Notes: generated by a model not told the origin, from the sequence alone. A stretch of DNA of 64,000 nucleotides from Elioraea thermophila (ex Habib et al. 2022) (GCF_003336755.1 NZ_QMDI01000006.1:310001-374000); one strand, 5' to 3'; positions 52,408-61,199 are shown, numbered from the stretch's first letter. Translations and numbers: made by a program.

Positions 52408-52770
52408 TCACCCGAAGCCGAGCGGCTTGGCGGTGATGGTGTCGGGCAGCGCGAGCAGCAGCGCCACCCCGCCATCGAAAGCCCTGAGTGTCTTCAGCGC
52501 CTGGCGCGGCAGTTTGATCTTGCGCGCGAGGCACTCGCGGATCAGCACGGCGGCGAGCTCGGTCGCCTCCACCACCGCCATTCGCGATTTTCCCCCAGGC
52601 AGGTGAACCTCGAAACGGAGTTGAACGGGTTCGCGCGACGCGATGGCGATCGCGCCAACCTGAGCGGCCGGCGGCAGCGTGGGCGGGCTGATGGCGGCGA
52701 GGTGGGCATTGAGGGCGCAGCGCAGCGCCTCGATGTCGAAGCGGATTTCCCGGTATTCGGTAATGGGCAC
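52408..52770 (-). CDS. Conserved-looking small protein of unknown function
   Basis: About 120 residues from GTG 52770 (MPITEYREIRFDIEALRCALNAHL). Composition suggests a small alpha/beta protein: an N-terminal helix, two strands (GAIAIAS, VQLRFEVHLPG) and a helix pair (VEATELAAVLIRECLARKIKLPRQALKTL). No signal peptide or membrane helix and no motif I know. It sits 49 bases upstream of mutS on the same strand and may share its mRNA. The coding character (third-position GC, no antisense competitor) supports a real gene. Confidence 0.6.
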   Translation of the reverse strand: MPITEYREIRFDIEALRCALNAHLAAISPPTLPPAAQVGAIAIASREPVQLRFEVHLPGGKSRMAVVEATELAAVLIRECLARKIKLPRQALKTLRAFDGGVALLLALPDTITAKPLGFG

Positions 52771-52839
52771 GCCGCGTCTTCCCCTTGGACGAGCACGCGG
52801 CTTCCTTAGCACAACCGAATGAACGAGACGTAAGCGCCC

Positions 52840-53628
52840 TCAGCGCCGGGCCGAGACCCAGGCGGCGGCCAGCAGGACCAAACCCAAGAACACCTTCAGC
52901 GCCGATGAGGGCGCGAACGCCGCCAACGCAGCCCCGGCGGCCGCGCCGGCGATGCTGCCGCCCCCCATCGGCGCACCGATGCCGACCACATGATCCCGCC
53001 TCGGCAGCCGGCCCAGCAGGCGGTAGCGGAGCAGGGCCGAGGCGACGACGACGATCGAGATCGCGAGGCTCGCGCTGCCGGCGACCTTCACGTCGAGGCC
53101 GTGGATGAAGACGAGGGTGGGGATGAGGAGTTCGCCCCCTGCGACACCGAGCAGGGTCGCGATCATGCCGATGACGGCCCCGAGCCCGACCCCGGTGAGG
53201 ATCCGCGCCACCCCGTCCTGCGGCAGGAAGTCGAGGCGGACGTCCGTTCCCACGATCCCCTCCACCACGAGGAGGAGACCGAGGCCGACCAGGAGCACCA
53301 GGATCGCCTGGTGCAGACGATGGTCGGAGAGCCGCGCCACCAGCCCCGCCCCGACCAGGGCGGCGACCAGGCCGCCCGCGGTGAGAGCCGCGATGTCGGC
53401 GAGGTGCGGCACGAGGGGGCTCAGGCTCAGGCTGCCGGCGCGGAACAGCAGCGAGGCACAGAGAGTGATGAGGCTGATCACGCTGTTCAGCGGCACAACC
53501 ACGCCCGGGGCGAGGCCGAAGCGGCGCAGCAGGACGGGGATGCGGAACTCGCCGCCGCCGAGCCCGATCAGCCCGCCGAGGAAGCCGACCGGGACGCCCC
53601 AGGCGGCCGCTTCGACGCCCCCCCTCAT
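52840..53628 (-). CDS. TauE/SafE family exporter coupled to modABC
   Basis: A 262-residue membrane protein with about eight helices and the family glycine motifs FLGGLIGLGGGEFRIPVLL near the N-terminus and IATLLGVAGGELLIPTLVF in the second half. Its ATG overlaps the modC stop by four bases, so it is the last gene of the molybdate operon. TauE/SafE proteins move sulfite, sulfonates or other anions; the coupling suggests a role in oxyanion homeostasis. It is distinct from the TauE protein at 43175-44083. Confidence 0.82.
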   Translation of the reverse strand: MRGGVEAAAWGVPVGFLGGLIGLGGGEFRIPVLLRRFGLAPGVVVPLNSVISLITLCASLLFRAGSLSLSPLVPHLADIAALTAGGLVAALVGAGLVARLSDHRLHQAILVLLVGLGLLLVVEGIVGTDVRLDFLPQDGVARILTGVGLGAVIGMIATLLGVAGGELLIPTLVFIHGLDVKVAGSASLAISIVVVASALLRYRLLGRLPRRDHVVGIGAPMGGGSIAGAAAGAALAAFAPSSALKVFLGLVLLAAAWVSARR

Positions 53629-54761
53629 GCGCCGGGGACGGTGACGGCGACCGACTTCACCAGGGCGACCACGGGGCGGCCGGGCGCCAGGCCGAGCTTG
53701 GCGACCGCATCCTCCATCACCTGCGCCCGCAGCAACACGGATCCGACCGCGACCGCGACATCCGCCACCGCCCCCGGTCGCGGCGCGATCTCCGCCACCC
53801 TCCCGTGCAGCGCATTGTGTACGGAGAGGCCCTCCGGCACGCGGTCGGCGAGGATGACGTCGCGCGAGGGGATGCGCACGCGAAGCCGCGTCCCGGGGGC
53901 GGCGTCGAGCAGCGGGGCGAGGATCCGCCCGGCCGGCGTGTCGAGCACGGAGAGGCGCCGGTCGTGCAGCACCTCGGCCAGGGTAGCGATCAGCACGGTG
54001 CCGGCCTCTGCGGCGGCGGCGATGATCGGAATATCGGCGCGGGCCGAGATGCTGCCCACGTCTCCCTCGGCGATGATGCGCCCCCGTTCCAGCACGATCA
54101 CCCTATCGGCGAGTCGCGCCACCTCCTCGAAGTCGTGCGTGACGAGGACGATCGGGCAGGCGAGCCGGGTGCGGATGGCGTCGATCTCGCCGTAGAGGGA
54201 GACGCGCACGGCGCGATCGAGCGCCGAGAAGGGTTCATCCAGCAGCAGAACCTCGGGGTCGCGGGCAAGGGCGCGGGCCACCGCCACGCGCTGCTTCTGC
54301 CCGCCCGAGAGCTCGGCCGGCCGGCGCTCCTCCAGCCCCTCGAGATGGACGAGAGCGAGCAGGGCGCGCGCCCGCGCCTCGCGCTCCGCCTTCGGCAGAT
54401 GGTCGAGTGCGGCCATCACGTTCTTCAGCGCCGTCATGTGCGGGAAGAGCGCGTAGTCCTGGAAGACGAGCCCGACGCGGCGGCGATGCGGCGGCAGGCA
54501 CAAGCCCGTTGCGGTGTCGTACCAGACCGTGCCGTCGCACGTGACACGCGCATTCGCCGGCCGCCACAGCCCGGCGATGGTGCGCAGCACGGTGGTCTTG
54601 CCCGACCCGGAGGCGCCGAACAGCGCGGTGACTTCGCCGGCACGCAAGGAGAAGGCGAGATCGAGCGGAATCGGGCTCTCCGTGCGCGCCTCGAAGGTGA
54701 CGACCTCGCGGCCCGCCGCGGCGAGAGACGGGGCGCGATCGAGGGAGAGCGTGTCAGCCAC
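53625..54761 (-). CDS. modC: Molybdate ABC transporter ATPase
   Basis: A 378-residue ATPase with Walker A FGASGSGKTTVLR (about residues 48-60), Q-loop FQDYALFPHMTA, signature LSGGQKQRVAVARALARDP, Walker B LLLDEPFSALD and H-loop VTHDFEE. The C-terminal third contains Mop/TOBE-type repeats (LSVHNALHGRVAEIAPRPGAVADVAV in parts) that bind molybdate in this family. It overlaps modB by eight bases and the TauE gene by four. Confidence 0.88.
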   Translation of the reverse strand: MADTLSLDRAPSLAAAGREVVTFEARTESPIPLDLAFSLRAGEVTALFGASGSGKTTVLRTIAGLWRPANARVTCDGTVWYDTATGLCLPPHRRRVGLVFQDYALFPHMTALKNVMAALDHLPKAEREARARALLALVHLEGLEERRPAELSGGQKQRVAVARALARDPEVLLLDEPFSALDRAVRVSLYGEIDAIRTRLACPIVLVTHDFEEVARLADRVIVLERGRIIAEGDVGSISARADIPIIAAAAEAGTVLIATLAEVLHDRRLSVLDTPAGRILAPLLDAAPGTRLRVRIPSRDVILADRVPEGLSVHNALHGRVAEIAPRPGAVADVAVAVGSVLLRAQVMEDAVAKLGLAPGRPVVALVKSVAVTVPGA

Positions 54762-55422
54762 GGCGTCGTCCGATCCGGCGCGAGAGGGTGTTGGTGATGC
54801 CGAGGGCGACGATGGAGATGGCGAGCAAGGTCAACGCCATGATGTTGGCGGAACGATCGTCGAAGGCCTGCACGCGGTCGTAGATCGCGATGGCGATCGT
54901 CTTCGTCTCGCCGGGAATCGAGCCGCCGACCATCAGCACCACGCCGAACTCGCCCAAGGTATGCGCGAAGGTGAGCACGAGGGCGGTGACGATGCCGGGC
55001 CAAGCGAGCGGCAGTTCGATGCGAAAGAACACCTGCCAGGGCGAGAGGCCCGAGACGGCCCCGGCCTCGCGGATCGAAGGCTCGATCGCCTCGAAGGCGC
55101 GCTGCACCGGCTGGAACGAGAAGGGGATGTTGATCAGGATGGAGGCGACCAGCAGGCCTTCGAAGGAGAAGGCAAGGAGATGCCCGGTGAGCGCCTCGAA
55201 GGCCTGGCCGAGGGGCGAGTGCCGGCCGAACGCGACCAGCAGGTAGAAACCGACGACGGTGGGCGGAAGCAGCAGGGGAAGCGCGACCAGGGCCTCGACG
55301 AAGCCCTTGCCGCGGAACTCGCGATAGGCCAGCGCCCGGCCGGCCCAGATGGCGATCGGCGCGAGCCCGAACACGGTGGCGATGCCGAGCTCGATGGAGA
55401 GGATGAGGGCTTCCCAGTCCAT
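54754..55422 (-). CDS. modB: Molybdate ABC transporter permease
   Basis: A 222-residue inner-membrane permease with about five or six helices. ALVALPLLLPPTVVGFYLLV (about residues 45-64) and the EAA-type loop REAGAVSGLSPWQVFFRIELPLAWPGI (in parts: EAGAVSGLSPWQVF) followed by HTLGEFGVVLMVGG are diagnostic for ModB. Works with ModA and ModC encoded on either side; 52 bases downstream of modA. Confidence 0.92.
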   Translation of the reverse strand: MDWEALILSIELGIATVFGLAPIAIWAGRALAYREFRGKGFVEALVALPLLLPPTVVGFYLLVAFGRHSPLGQAFEALTGHLLAFSFEGLLVASILINIPFSFQPVQRAFEAIEPSIREAGAVSGLSPWQVFFRIELPLAWPGIVTALVLTFAHTLGEFGVVLMVGGSIPGETKTIAIAIYDRVQAFDDRSANIMALTLLAISIVALGITNTLSRRIGRRRG

Positions 55423-55474
55423 GCCGGACGACCCGCGGCGAGGCCTCTCCCCTAACGGCTTCCGCCCGGACCCA

Positions 55475-56254
55475 TCATTCGCCCGGCAGCACGAAGCCGT
55501 AGCGCACCATGATCTCGCGCGCGGGCTTCTCCATCATGAACCGGTAGAAGCGCTCGGCGACGGGGTGCGGGTTGCGCACCAGCACCATGCGCTGGCGAAG
55601 GGGCTCGTGCCACTCCGCGGGGATCAACTCGAACCGGCCACGGTCCTTCATCTGCGGCGCGAGCGCGAGCGAATAGGCGATGATGCCGCCCTGGCTGTTG
55701 CCGGTGGTGGCGAACTGCGCCGCTTGCGAGACGTTCTCGCCGAGCACGAGGGCGGGACGGATCGCGTCCCACAGGCCCTGCCGCTGCAGCGCCTGCATGG
55801 CGGCGACACCGTAGGGCGCGTGTTCGGGATTGGCGATGGCGAAGCGTGTGAGACGGCGATTGGCGATGGCCTGGCGCAGGTTCTCGAGCGTGCCGTCCGG
55901 CTGCAGGTCCGACCAGGGCGGGATGAAGATGACGATGCGGCCGATGGCGTAGAGATCGCCGCGATCGCGCGTCAGCCCCCGGTCGGCGAGGCGGAAGACG
56001 AAGCCCTCGTCGGCCGAGAGGAACATCTGGTAGGGCGCGCCTTGCTCGATCTGGCGCGCGATGTTGCCCGACGAGCCCATGTAGAGGCGGACCCGGCCAT
56101 GGCCGCCGGCCTCGAACTTCTGCGCGATCTCCTCAAGCGCGAATTTCAGGTCTGACGCACCGGCGATCACCGGTGGGTCGCCCTGCGCGAATCCGGCGTT
56201 CGGAAAGGCGAGGACGGCAAGCACCAGGGCGGCGCGTCGCAACATGCGGACCAT
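55475..56254 (-). CDS. modA: Molybdate-binding periplasmic protein
   Basis: A 259-residue binding protein with signal peptide MVRMLRRAALVLAVLAFPNAGFAQ (cleavage expected after Phe-Ala near residue 23). The mature part shows VIAGASDLKFALEEIAQKFE, GSSGNIARQIEQGAPYQMFLSAD and FAIANPEHAPYGVAAMQAL, the standard ModA motifs whose Ser and Ala-Pro-Tyr region contact the oxyanion. ATG 56254 follows GGGAGGTCC. Tungstate is an alternative ligand. Confidence 0.92.
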   Translation of the reverse strand: MVRMLRRAALVLAVLAFPNAGFAQGDPPVIAGASDLKFALEEIAQKFEAGGHGRVRLYMGSSGNIARQIEQGAPYQMFLSADEGFVFRLADRGLTRDRGDLYAIGRIVIFIPPWSDLQPDGTLENLRQAIANRRLTRFAIANPEHAPYGVAAMQALQRQGLWDAIRPALVLGENVSQAAQFATTGNSQGGIIAYSLALAPQMKDRGRFELIPAEWHEPLRQRMVLVRNPHPVAERFYRFMMEKPAREIMVRYGFVLPGE

Positions 56255-56285
56255 GGCTTGGACCTCCCGATGTTGATGACCAGCG

Positions 56286-56315
56286 AACATATTTCCGGCC
56301 GGCAAGATTTGGCAA
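56286..56315 (-). promoter_or_regulatory. Candidate promoter of the modABC operon
   Basis: On the minus strand TTGCCA (56315-56310) is followed after 18 bases by TATGTT (56291-56286), or after 17 by ATATGT. Transcription would start near 56279, just ahead of the GGGAGG ribosome site of modA. I see no clear ModE palindrome in the 89-base divergent region. Confidence 0.4.
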
Positions 56316-56343
56316 CCCCCGCCGCCGTGATGGAATGCGACCC

Positions 56344-56718
56344 ATGAGCACAGCCCTGCCCGCCCCCATGCGCCTCTTCGTGCGCCTCGAACTCGGCGAG
56401 GGCCTCGCCATCGGTCCCGGCAAGGCCAACCTGTTGCAGGGGATCGCCGAGACCGGCTCGATCGCCGCCGCGGCACGGCGGATGGGGATGAGCTACAAGC
56501 GCGCCTGGCTCCTGGTCGAGGACCTGAACAGCGCCTTCCGAGTCCCACTGGTCACCGCGACGCGTGGCGGCCCCGGCGCCGGCGGAGCCAAGCTCACCGC
56601 CGAGGGCGAGGCGGTGCTCGCCGCCTACCGCGCGCTGCAGGCGGACGCCACCCGCGCCGCCGAACCCCACGCCCAGGCGATTGCCCGTCTGGCGCGCCCC
56701 GCCCCCGCCCGCCCATAA
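56344..56718 (+). CDS. ModE-type regulator, DNA-binding domain only
   Basis: A 124-residue winged-helix protein of the ModE N-terminal kind: ALAIGPGKANLLQGIAETGSIAAAARRMGMSYKRAWLLVEDLN (in parts: GKANLLQGIAETGSIAAAARR, MSYKRAWLLVEDLN), then TRGGPGAGGAKLTAEGEAVLAAYR. E. coli ModE has two extra Mop/TOBE domains that sense molybdate; these are absent, as in the short ModE-like regulators of many alphaproteobacteria. It is divergent from modA and likely controls it; how it would sense molybdate is unclear. Confidence 0.85.
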   Translation: MSTALPAPMRLFVRLELGEGLAIGPGKANLLQGIAETGSIAAAARRMGMSYKRAWLLVEDLNSAFRVPLVTATRGGPGAGGAKLTAEGEAVLAAYRALQADATRAAEPHAQAIARLARPAPARP

Positions 56719-56745
56719 TCGCGGTTCGGCCACGGGGAGGAGAGG

Positions 56746-59037
56746 ATGGACGGCAGCATCGACGGCGGCGGGCGGGCCACGCGAATCACGGCGGAGGAGG
56801 CACTGCAGCTCCACGCCATGGGGCGGCCCGGCAAGCTCGAGATCCGCCTCACCAAACCGCTGACCACCGCGCGCGATCTTTCCCTCGCCTACTCGCCCGG
56901 GGTGGCCGAGCCCTGCAAGCACATCGCCCGCAGCCCCTCCCTCGCCTACGACTACACGGCGAAAGGCAACATGGTGGCGGTGATCTCCAACGGCACCGCC
57001 GTGCTGGGGCTGGGCAATCTCGGCGCGCTCGCCGCCAAGCCCGTCATGGAAGGCAAGGCGGTGCTGTTCAAGCGCTTCGCCGATGTCGATGCGATCGACC
57101 TCTGCATCGACACCGAGGACGTCGACGCCTTCGTCAATGCCGTGCGCTACCTCGGCCCCTCCTTCGGCGGCATCAATCTCGAGGACATCAAGGCCCCCGA
57201 GTGCTTCGTCATCGAAAGCCGGCTGCGGGAGCTGATGGACATCCCCGTCTTCCACGACGACCAGCACGGCACCGCGATCGTCGCCGCGGCGGGGCTGATC
57301 AATGCCGCGCACCTCACGGGGCGCGATCTCGCGGAAATGACCCTCGTCATCAACGGCGCCGGTGCCGCCGGTGTGGCGTGCGCCGAACTGCTCAAGGCGA
57401 TGGGCATGCGGCCCGAGCGCGTCATCCTCTGCGACACCAAGGGGGTGATCTACAAGGGTCGCACCGAGGGCATGAACCAGTGGAAATCCGCCCACGCGGT
57501 GGAAACGAAGGCGCGCACGCTGGCCGAGGCGCTGGAAGGGGCGGATGCCTTCTTCGGCCTCTCGCAGGCCGGAGCGGTGACGCGCGAGATGGTCGCCTCC
57601 ATGGCCGCCAAGCCCATCATCTTCGCCATGGCCAACCCCGACCCCGAGATCACGCCGGAGGAGGCGCGCGCCGTCCGCCCCGACGCGATCGTCGCCACCG
57701 GGCGGTCCGACTACCCGAACCAAGTCAACAACGTGCTCGGCTTTCCCTACATCTTCCGCGGCGCCCTCGACGTGCGCGCCTCCACCATCAACGAGGCGAT
57801 GAAGATCGCTGCCGCCAAGGCGCTTGCTGCGCTGGCGCGCGAGGACGTGCCCGACGAGCTCGACGCCGCCTCCGCCGCCGGTGGCACACGCCTGAAATAC
57901 GGGCCCGACTACATCCTGCCGCTGCCCTTCGACCCGCGGCTGATCTCGCGCGTACCACCAGCTGTGGCGAAGGCAGCGATGGACACCGGCGTGGCCCGCC
58001 GCCCGATCGCCGATCTGCGCCGCTACGCGCGCGATCTTGCCGCCAAGCTCGACCCGACCGGGGCGGCGCTCGACGCCATCCTCGAGGCGGTGCGCGCCAA
58101 TCCCCGCCGCGTGGTGTTCGCGGAAGGCGAGGAGGAACGCACCATCCGCGCGGCGCTGGCGTTCCGCAACGCGGGCTACGGCACGCCCATCCTCATCGGG
58201 CGCGAGGACCGCGTGCTCGACACCCTCGCCGCGCTCGGCGTCGACGGCTCGGACGGGATGGAGATCCACAACGCCCGCCTCTCGGGATCGAACCGACGCT
58301 ACGCCGAGTTCCTCTACGCCCGCCTGCAGCGCCGCGGCTTCCTGTTCCGCGACTGCCAGCGCCTGGTGAACCAGGACCGCAACGTGTTCGCCGCCTGCAT
58401 GGTGGCACTCGGCGATGCGGATGCGATGGTGACGGGGCTGTCGCGCTCCTACTCCGTGAGCCTCGAGGGCGTGCGGCTCGTGCTCGACCCCGAACCCGGC
58501 CATCTCCTGCTCGGGATCTCCATCCTGCTCACCAGTCAGGGCACGGTGTTCGTCGCCGACACCGCAATGCACGAGCGCCCCGACGCGGCCCAGCTCGCCG
58601 CCATCGCCAAGGCGACCGCGGCGGCGGCCCGTCGCATGGGCCACGAACCGCGCGTCGCCTTCCTCTCCTTCTCCACCTTCGGCGACCCCAAGGGGTCGAT
58701 CCCGGAATCGATCCGCGAGGCGGTGGCGCTGCTCGATGCGCGCAAGCCGGACTTCGCCTATGACGGCGAAATGAGCGCGGATGTCGCGCTCGACCCGACC
58801 TTGCAAGCTTTGTATCCGTTCTGCCGTCTCGGCGGTCCCGCCAACGTGCTGATCATGCCGGGGCTGCACGCCGCCCACATCCTCACCAAGGCGCTGCCCC
58901 GCCTCTCCTCCGCCACGGTGATCGGGCCGATCCTGCAGGGCTTCGCCAAGCCGGTGCAGATCGTGCCGATCGATTCGCCCGCCTCGACCATCGTGCTGAT
59001 GGCGGGCTTCGCCGCCTACCAGAGTCTTTCGCGCTGA
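56746..59037 (+). CDS. maeB: NADP-dependent malic enzyme with phosphotransacetylase-like domain
   Basis: A 763-residue two-domain protein. The malic enzyme part (residues 1 to about 430) has SPGVAEPCKHIA, the metal and catalytic region FHDDQHGTAIVAAAGL, the dinucleotide fold INGAGAAGVACAELL and GRSDYPNQVNNVLGFPYIFRGALD (in parts). The C-terminal part (about 440-763) resembles Pta (RVVFAEGEEERTIRAA; FVADTAMHERPDA; GGPANVLIMPGLHAA), which in this family is regulatory rather than catalytic and binds acetyl-CoA. Produces pyruvate and NADPH from malate. GGGGAGGAGAGG precedes the ATG. Confidence 0.94.
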   Translation: MDGSIDGGGRATRITAEEALQLHAMGRPGKLEIRLTKPLTTARDLSLAYSPGVAEPCKHIARSPSLAYDYTAKGNMVAVISNGTAVLGLGNLGALAAKPVMEGKAVLFKRFADVDAIDLCIDTEDVDAFVNAVRYLGPSFGGINLEDIKAPECFVIESRLRELMDIPVFHDDQHGTAIVAAAGLINAAHLTGRDLAEMTLVINGAGAAGVACAELLKAMGMRPERVILCDTKGVIYKGRTEGMNQWKSAHAVETKARTLAEALEGADAFFGLSQAGAVTREMVASMAAKPIIFAMANPDPEITPEEARAVRPDAIVATGRSDYPNQVNNVLGFPYIFRGALDVRASTINEAMKIAAAKALAALAREDVPDELDAASAAGGTRLKYGPDYILPLPFDPRLISRVPPAVAKAAMDTGVARRPIADLRRYARDLAAKLDPTGAALDAILEAVRANPRRVVFAEGEEERTIRAALAFRNAGYGTPILIGREDRVLDTLAALGVDGSDGMEIHNARLSGSNRRYAEFLYARLQRRGFLFRDCQRLVNQDRNVFAACMVALGDADAMVTGLSRSYSVSLEGVRLVLDPEPGHLLLGISILLTSQGTVFVADTAMHERPDAAQLAAIAKATAAAARRMGHEPRVAFLSFSTFGDPKGSIPESIREAVALLDARKPDFAYDGEMSADVALDPTLQALYPFCRLGGPANVLIMPGLHAAHILTKALPRLSSATVIGPILQGFAKPVQIVPIDSPASTIVLMAGFAAYQSLSR

Positions 59038-59541
59038 ATGCCGGACACGGTCCCGACGAAGAACGAGGGGCGGGCCGCGAAGAGCTTCCGCGACACCTGG
59101 CGCGCGCTCTCGCTGTACGAGAAGTTCGAGCAGGCCGTCGTGCTCGTGCTGACGGGGGTGATCGCGGTCATCATCGTCTCCGCGCTGTGGAACCTGATCC
59201 TGCGCGTCGCCCTCTCCCTCGTCCTCGCCGACGTGTTCGATCCCACCGATCCGGTGGTGTTCCAGACCATCTTCGGCGCCATCTTCACCGTCATCATCGC
59301 CCTCGAGTTCAAGCGCTCGATCCTGGTGGTGGCGGAACGGCGCTTCGGCGTGGTGCAGGTACGCGCGGTGATCCTGATCGCCATGCTGGCGATCGTGCGC
59401 AAACTGATCATCCTCGACCTCTCCAAGACCGAACCCGGCATCGTGCTCGCCCTCGCCACCGCCATCCTCGCCCTCGGCGCCGTCTATTGGCTGGTGCGCG
59501 AACAGGATCGGCGCGACCGCGAAGCGGGTCTTGTCGAGTGA
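59038..59541 (+). CDS. PsiE-like phosphate-starvation family membrane protein
   Basis: A 167-residue inner-membrane protein with four helices: about residues 32-57 (VVLVLTGVIAVIIVSALWNL), 70-96, 108-125 and 135-150. The cytoplasmic link EFKRSILVVAERRFGVVQVRAVI (in parts: LEFKRSILVVAE) between helices 2 and 3 is typical for the PsiE family (DUF/PF06146). The role of PsiE is unknown. Its ATG directly follows the maeB stop (TGAATG), indicating translational coupling to malic enzyme. Confidence 0.75.
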   Translation: MPDTVPTKNEGRAAKSFRDTWRALSLYEKFEQAVVLVLTGVIAVIIVSALWNLILRVALSLVLADVFDPTDPVVFQTIFGAIFTVIIALEFKRSILVVAERRFGVVQVRAVILIAMLAIVRKLIILDLSKTEPGIVLALATAILALGAVYWLVREQDRRDREAGLVE

Positions 59542-59570
59542 GCTGACGCGGCCACGTCCGGATCAGCGCG

Positions 59571-60443
59571 ATGAAGCTCGTCCTTCTCGGCACTGGCTGC
59601 CCGCAGGTCGACCCCCGCCGCATGGGCCCGGCTCAGCTCGTGCTCGCCGCCGGGCGCAAGCTCCTGTTCGACTGCGGCTCCGGTGTCACGCAGCGTCTCG
59701 TGCAGGCGGGGGTGAAGGGGGCGGAGATCGACGCCCTCTTTCTCACCCACCTGCACAGCGACCACGTGATCGACTTCCACCAGCTCCTCGTCTCCTCCTG
59801 GCACCAGGGGCGGGATCGGCCGTGGAAGCTGTTCGGCCCGCCGGGAACCATCGCCTTCGTCGAACGTTCCGCCGCTCTTTGGAAGGAGGAGCTCGAGCGC
59901 CGCATCGCGCATGAACGTCGCGCCTCCACCGCCGGGCTCGAGGTCGAGGTGAAGGAGTTCACCGATCAGCAGACCTTGCGCGGTGGCGGCGTGACGGTGA
60001 CGGCGATCAGGGTCAACCACGACCCCTGGCCGGAGGCTTACGGCTTCGTGGTCGAGGAGAACGGCCAGCGGCTCGTGCTGTCCGGCGACACCACCGTCTG
60101 GCCGCCGCTGATCGAGGCCGCCCGCGGCGCCGATTGCCTGCTGCACGAGGTGCTCATCCGCCGCGAACTCAGGCCCGAAGAGCATCGCAGCGAGGAAACC
60201 ATCGCCGCCGTCGCCTCCTACCACACGGCAGCGAGCGAGGTGGGCGCGGTGGCGGCGGAGGCCGATGTCGGCGTGCTCATCCTCAGCCACTTCGTCCCCA
60301 CGCGCTTCGATGCCGAGGCGCTGGTGGCGGAGGTGCGCGCTGCGTGGTCGGGCCCGCTCGTGCTGGGGGAGGACCTGATGCGCTACGACCTCGCCACCCG
60401 CACGCTGGAGGCGGGAGGCGCGATGATCGCGCTGCCGCGCTGA
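59571..60443 (+). CDS. MBL-fold metallohydrolase, ribonuclease Z-like
   Basis: A 290-residue hydrolase beginning MKLVLLGTGCPQVDPRRMGPAQLVL, the RNase Z/phosphodiesterase-type start (LGTG near residue 6). The full metal motif THLHSDH (about residues 59-65) is followed by the late ligands in LVLSGDTTVW and ILSHFVP. Unlike the MBL protein at 5409-6392, all metal ligands are present. It lacks the exosite arm of true RNase Z, so it may act on small phosphodiesters, sulfate esters or similar compounds. It starts 29 bases after the PsiE gene. Confidence 0.8.
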   Translation: MKLVLLGTGCPQVDPRRMGPAQLVLAAGRKLLFDCGSGVTQRLVQAGVKGAEIDALFLTHLHSDHVIDFHQLLVSSWHQGRDRPWKLFGPPGTIAFVERSAALWKEELERRIAHERRASTAGLEVEVKEFTDQQTLRGGGVTVTAIRVNHDPWPEAYGFVVEENGQRLVLSGDTTVWPPLIEAARGADCLLHEVLIRRELRPEEHRSEETIAAVASYHTAASEVGAVAAEADVGVLILSHFVPTRFDAEALVAEVRAAWSGPLVLGEDLMRYDLATRTLEAGGAMIALPR

Positions 60444-60455
60444 GCGGGCACGGGT

Positions 60456-61199
60456 GTGGCCACGCGACGCGCGCCCCCGCCGCGGCCAGGGCCCTGCCGG
60501 CTCTGCCCCGTCCGGCCGCTCGCCCTGTTCCGCCCGGTCAGCGAAGCGGAGCTCGACGCGATCGCCACCACCCGCGCGACCGTCCGCCTGTTGCGCGCGG
60601 GCGAGGCCGTGCTGCGGCGCGGCGAGGGGGCGGACATCGTGCTCACCCTGTTCGCCGGCTGGGCCTTCGCCTACCGCGTGCTGCCGGACGGGCGGCGGCA
60701 GATCGGCGAGATCTTCCTGCCCGGCGACCTGATCGGCACGCGCGGGGCGGCCTCCGATCCGGTCGAGGCGGTGACGGATGCGAGCGTGTGCGTGCTGTCG
60801 CGCGCGCGGCTGCGTGCCATGCTGGATGATCATCCGGCGCTGGCCGTGTCGTTCGCGCAACTCGTGGCACGGGCGAATGCACTGCTCTCCGAACGGCTCG
60901 CCTCGCTCGGCCGGCGCGATGCCGTGCAACGGCTGGGGGCGCTGATGCTCGAGCTCGCCGCCCGCCAGAATGCCGGGGTGCCGCCGAAGGACGAGGACGT
61001 GGCGATGCCGCTGCGCCAGACCCAGCTCGGGGATGCCTTGGGGCTTTCCGCCGAGCACGTGAACCGCGCCTTGGCCGCGTTGCGCCGGGATCGGCTGCTC
61101 ACGTTGCGCTCGCGCACGCTGCGGCTGCACGACCCGGAGCGTCTGGCCCGCCTCTGCGGCTGGGATCCGACCTATCTTGCGGAACCGCCCGCGCTTTAG
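60456..61199 (+). CDS. Crp/Fnr family transcriptional regulator
   Basis: A 247-residue regulator from GTG 60456. The N-terminus carries Cys14-x2-Cys17 (PCRLCPVRPLALFRPVSEAEL), then a cyclic-nucleotide-like beta roll (LRAGEAVLRRGEGADIVLTLFAG), a dimerisation helix and an HTH with LRQTQLGDALGLSAEHVNRALAALRRDRL. A third Cys sits near residue 111 (DASVCVLS). Classic FNR needs four Cys for its 4Fe-4S cluster, so an oxygen-sensing cluster is possible but not supported fully. Gap of 12 bases after the MBL gene. Confidence 0.85.
   Translation: MATRRAPPPRPGPCRLCPVRPLALFRPVSEAELDAIATTRATVRLLRAGEAVLRRGEGADIVLTLFAGWAFAYRVLPDGRRQIGEIFLPGDLIGTRGAASDPVEAVTDASVCVLSRARLRAMLDDHPALAVSFAQLVARANALLSERLASLGRRDAVQRLGALMLELAARQNAGVPPKDEDVAMPLRQTQLGDALGLSAEHVNRALAALRRDRLLTLRSRTLRLHDPERLARLCGWDPTYLAEPPAL

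Noticed and set aside
56255-56343. Classical ModE box between modA and the ModE-type gene
   Set aside because: No TATA-rich inverted repeat of the known form is visible; only promoter-like hexamers.
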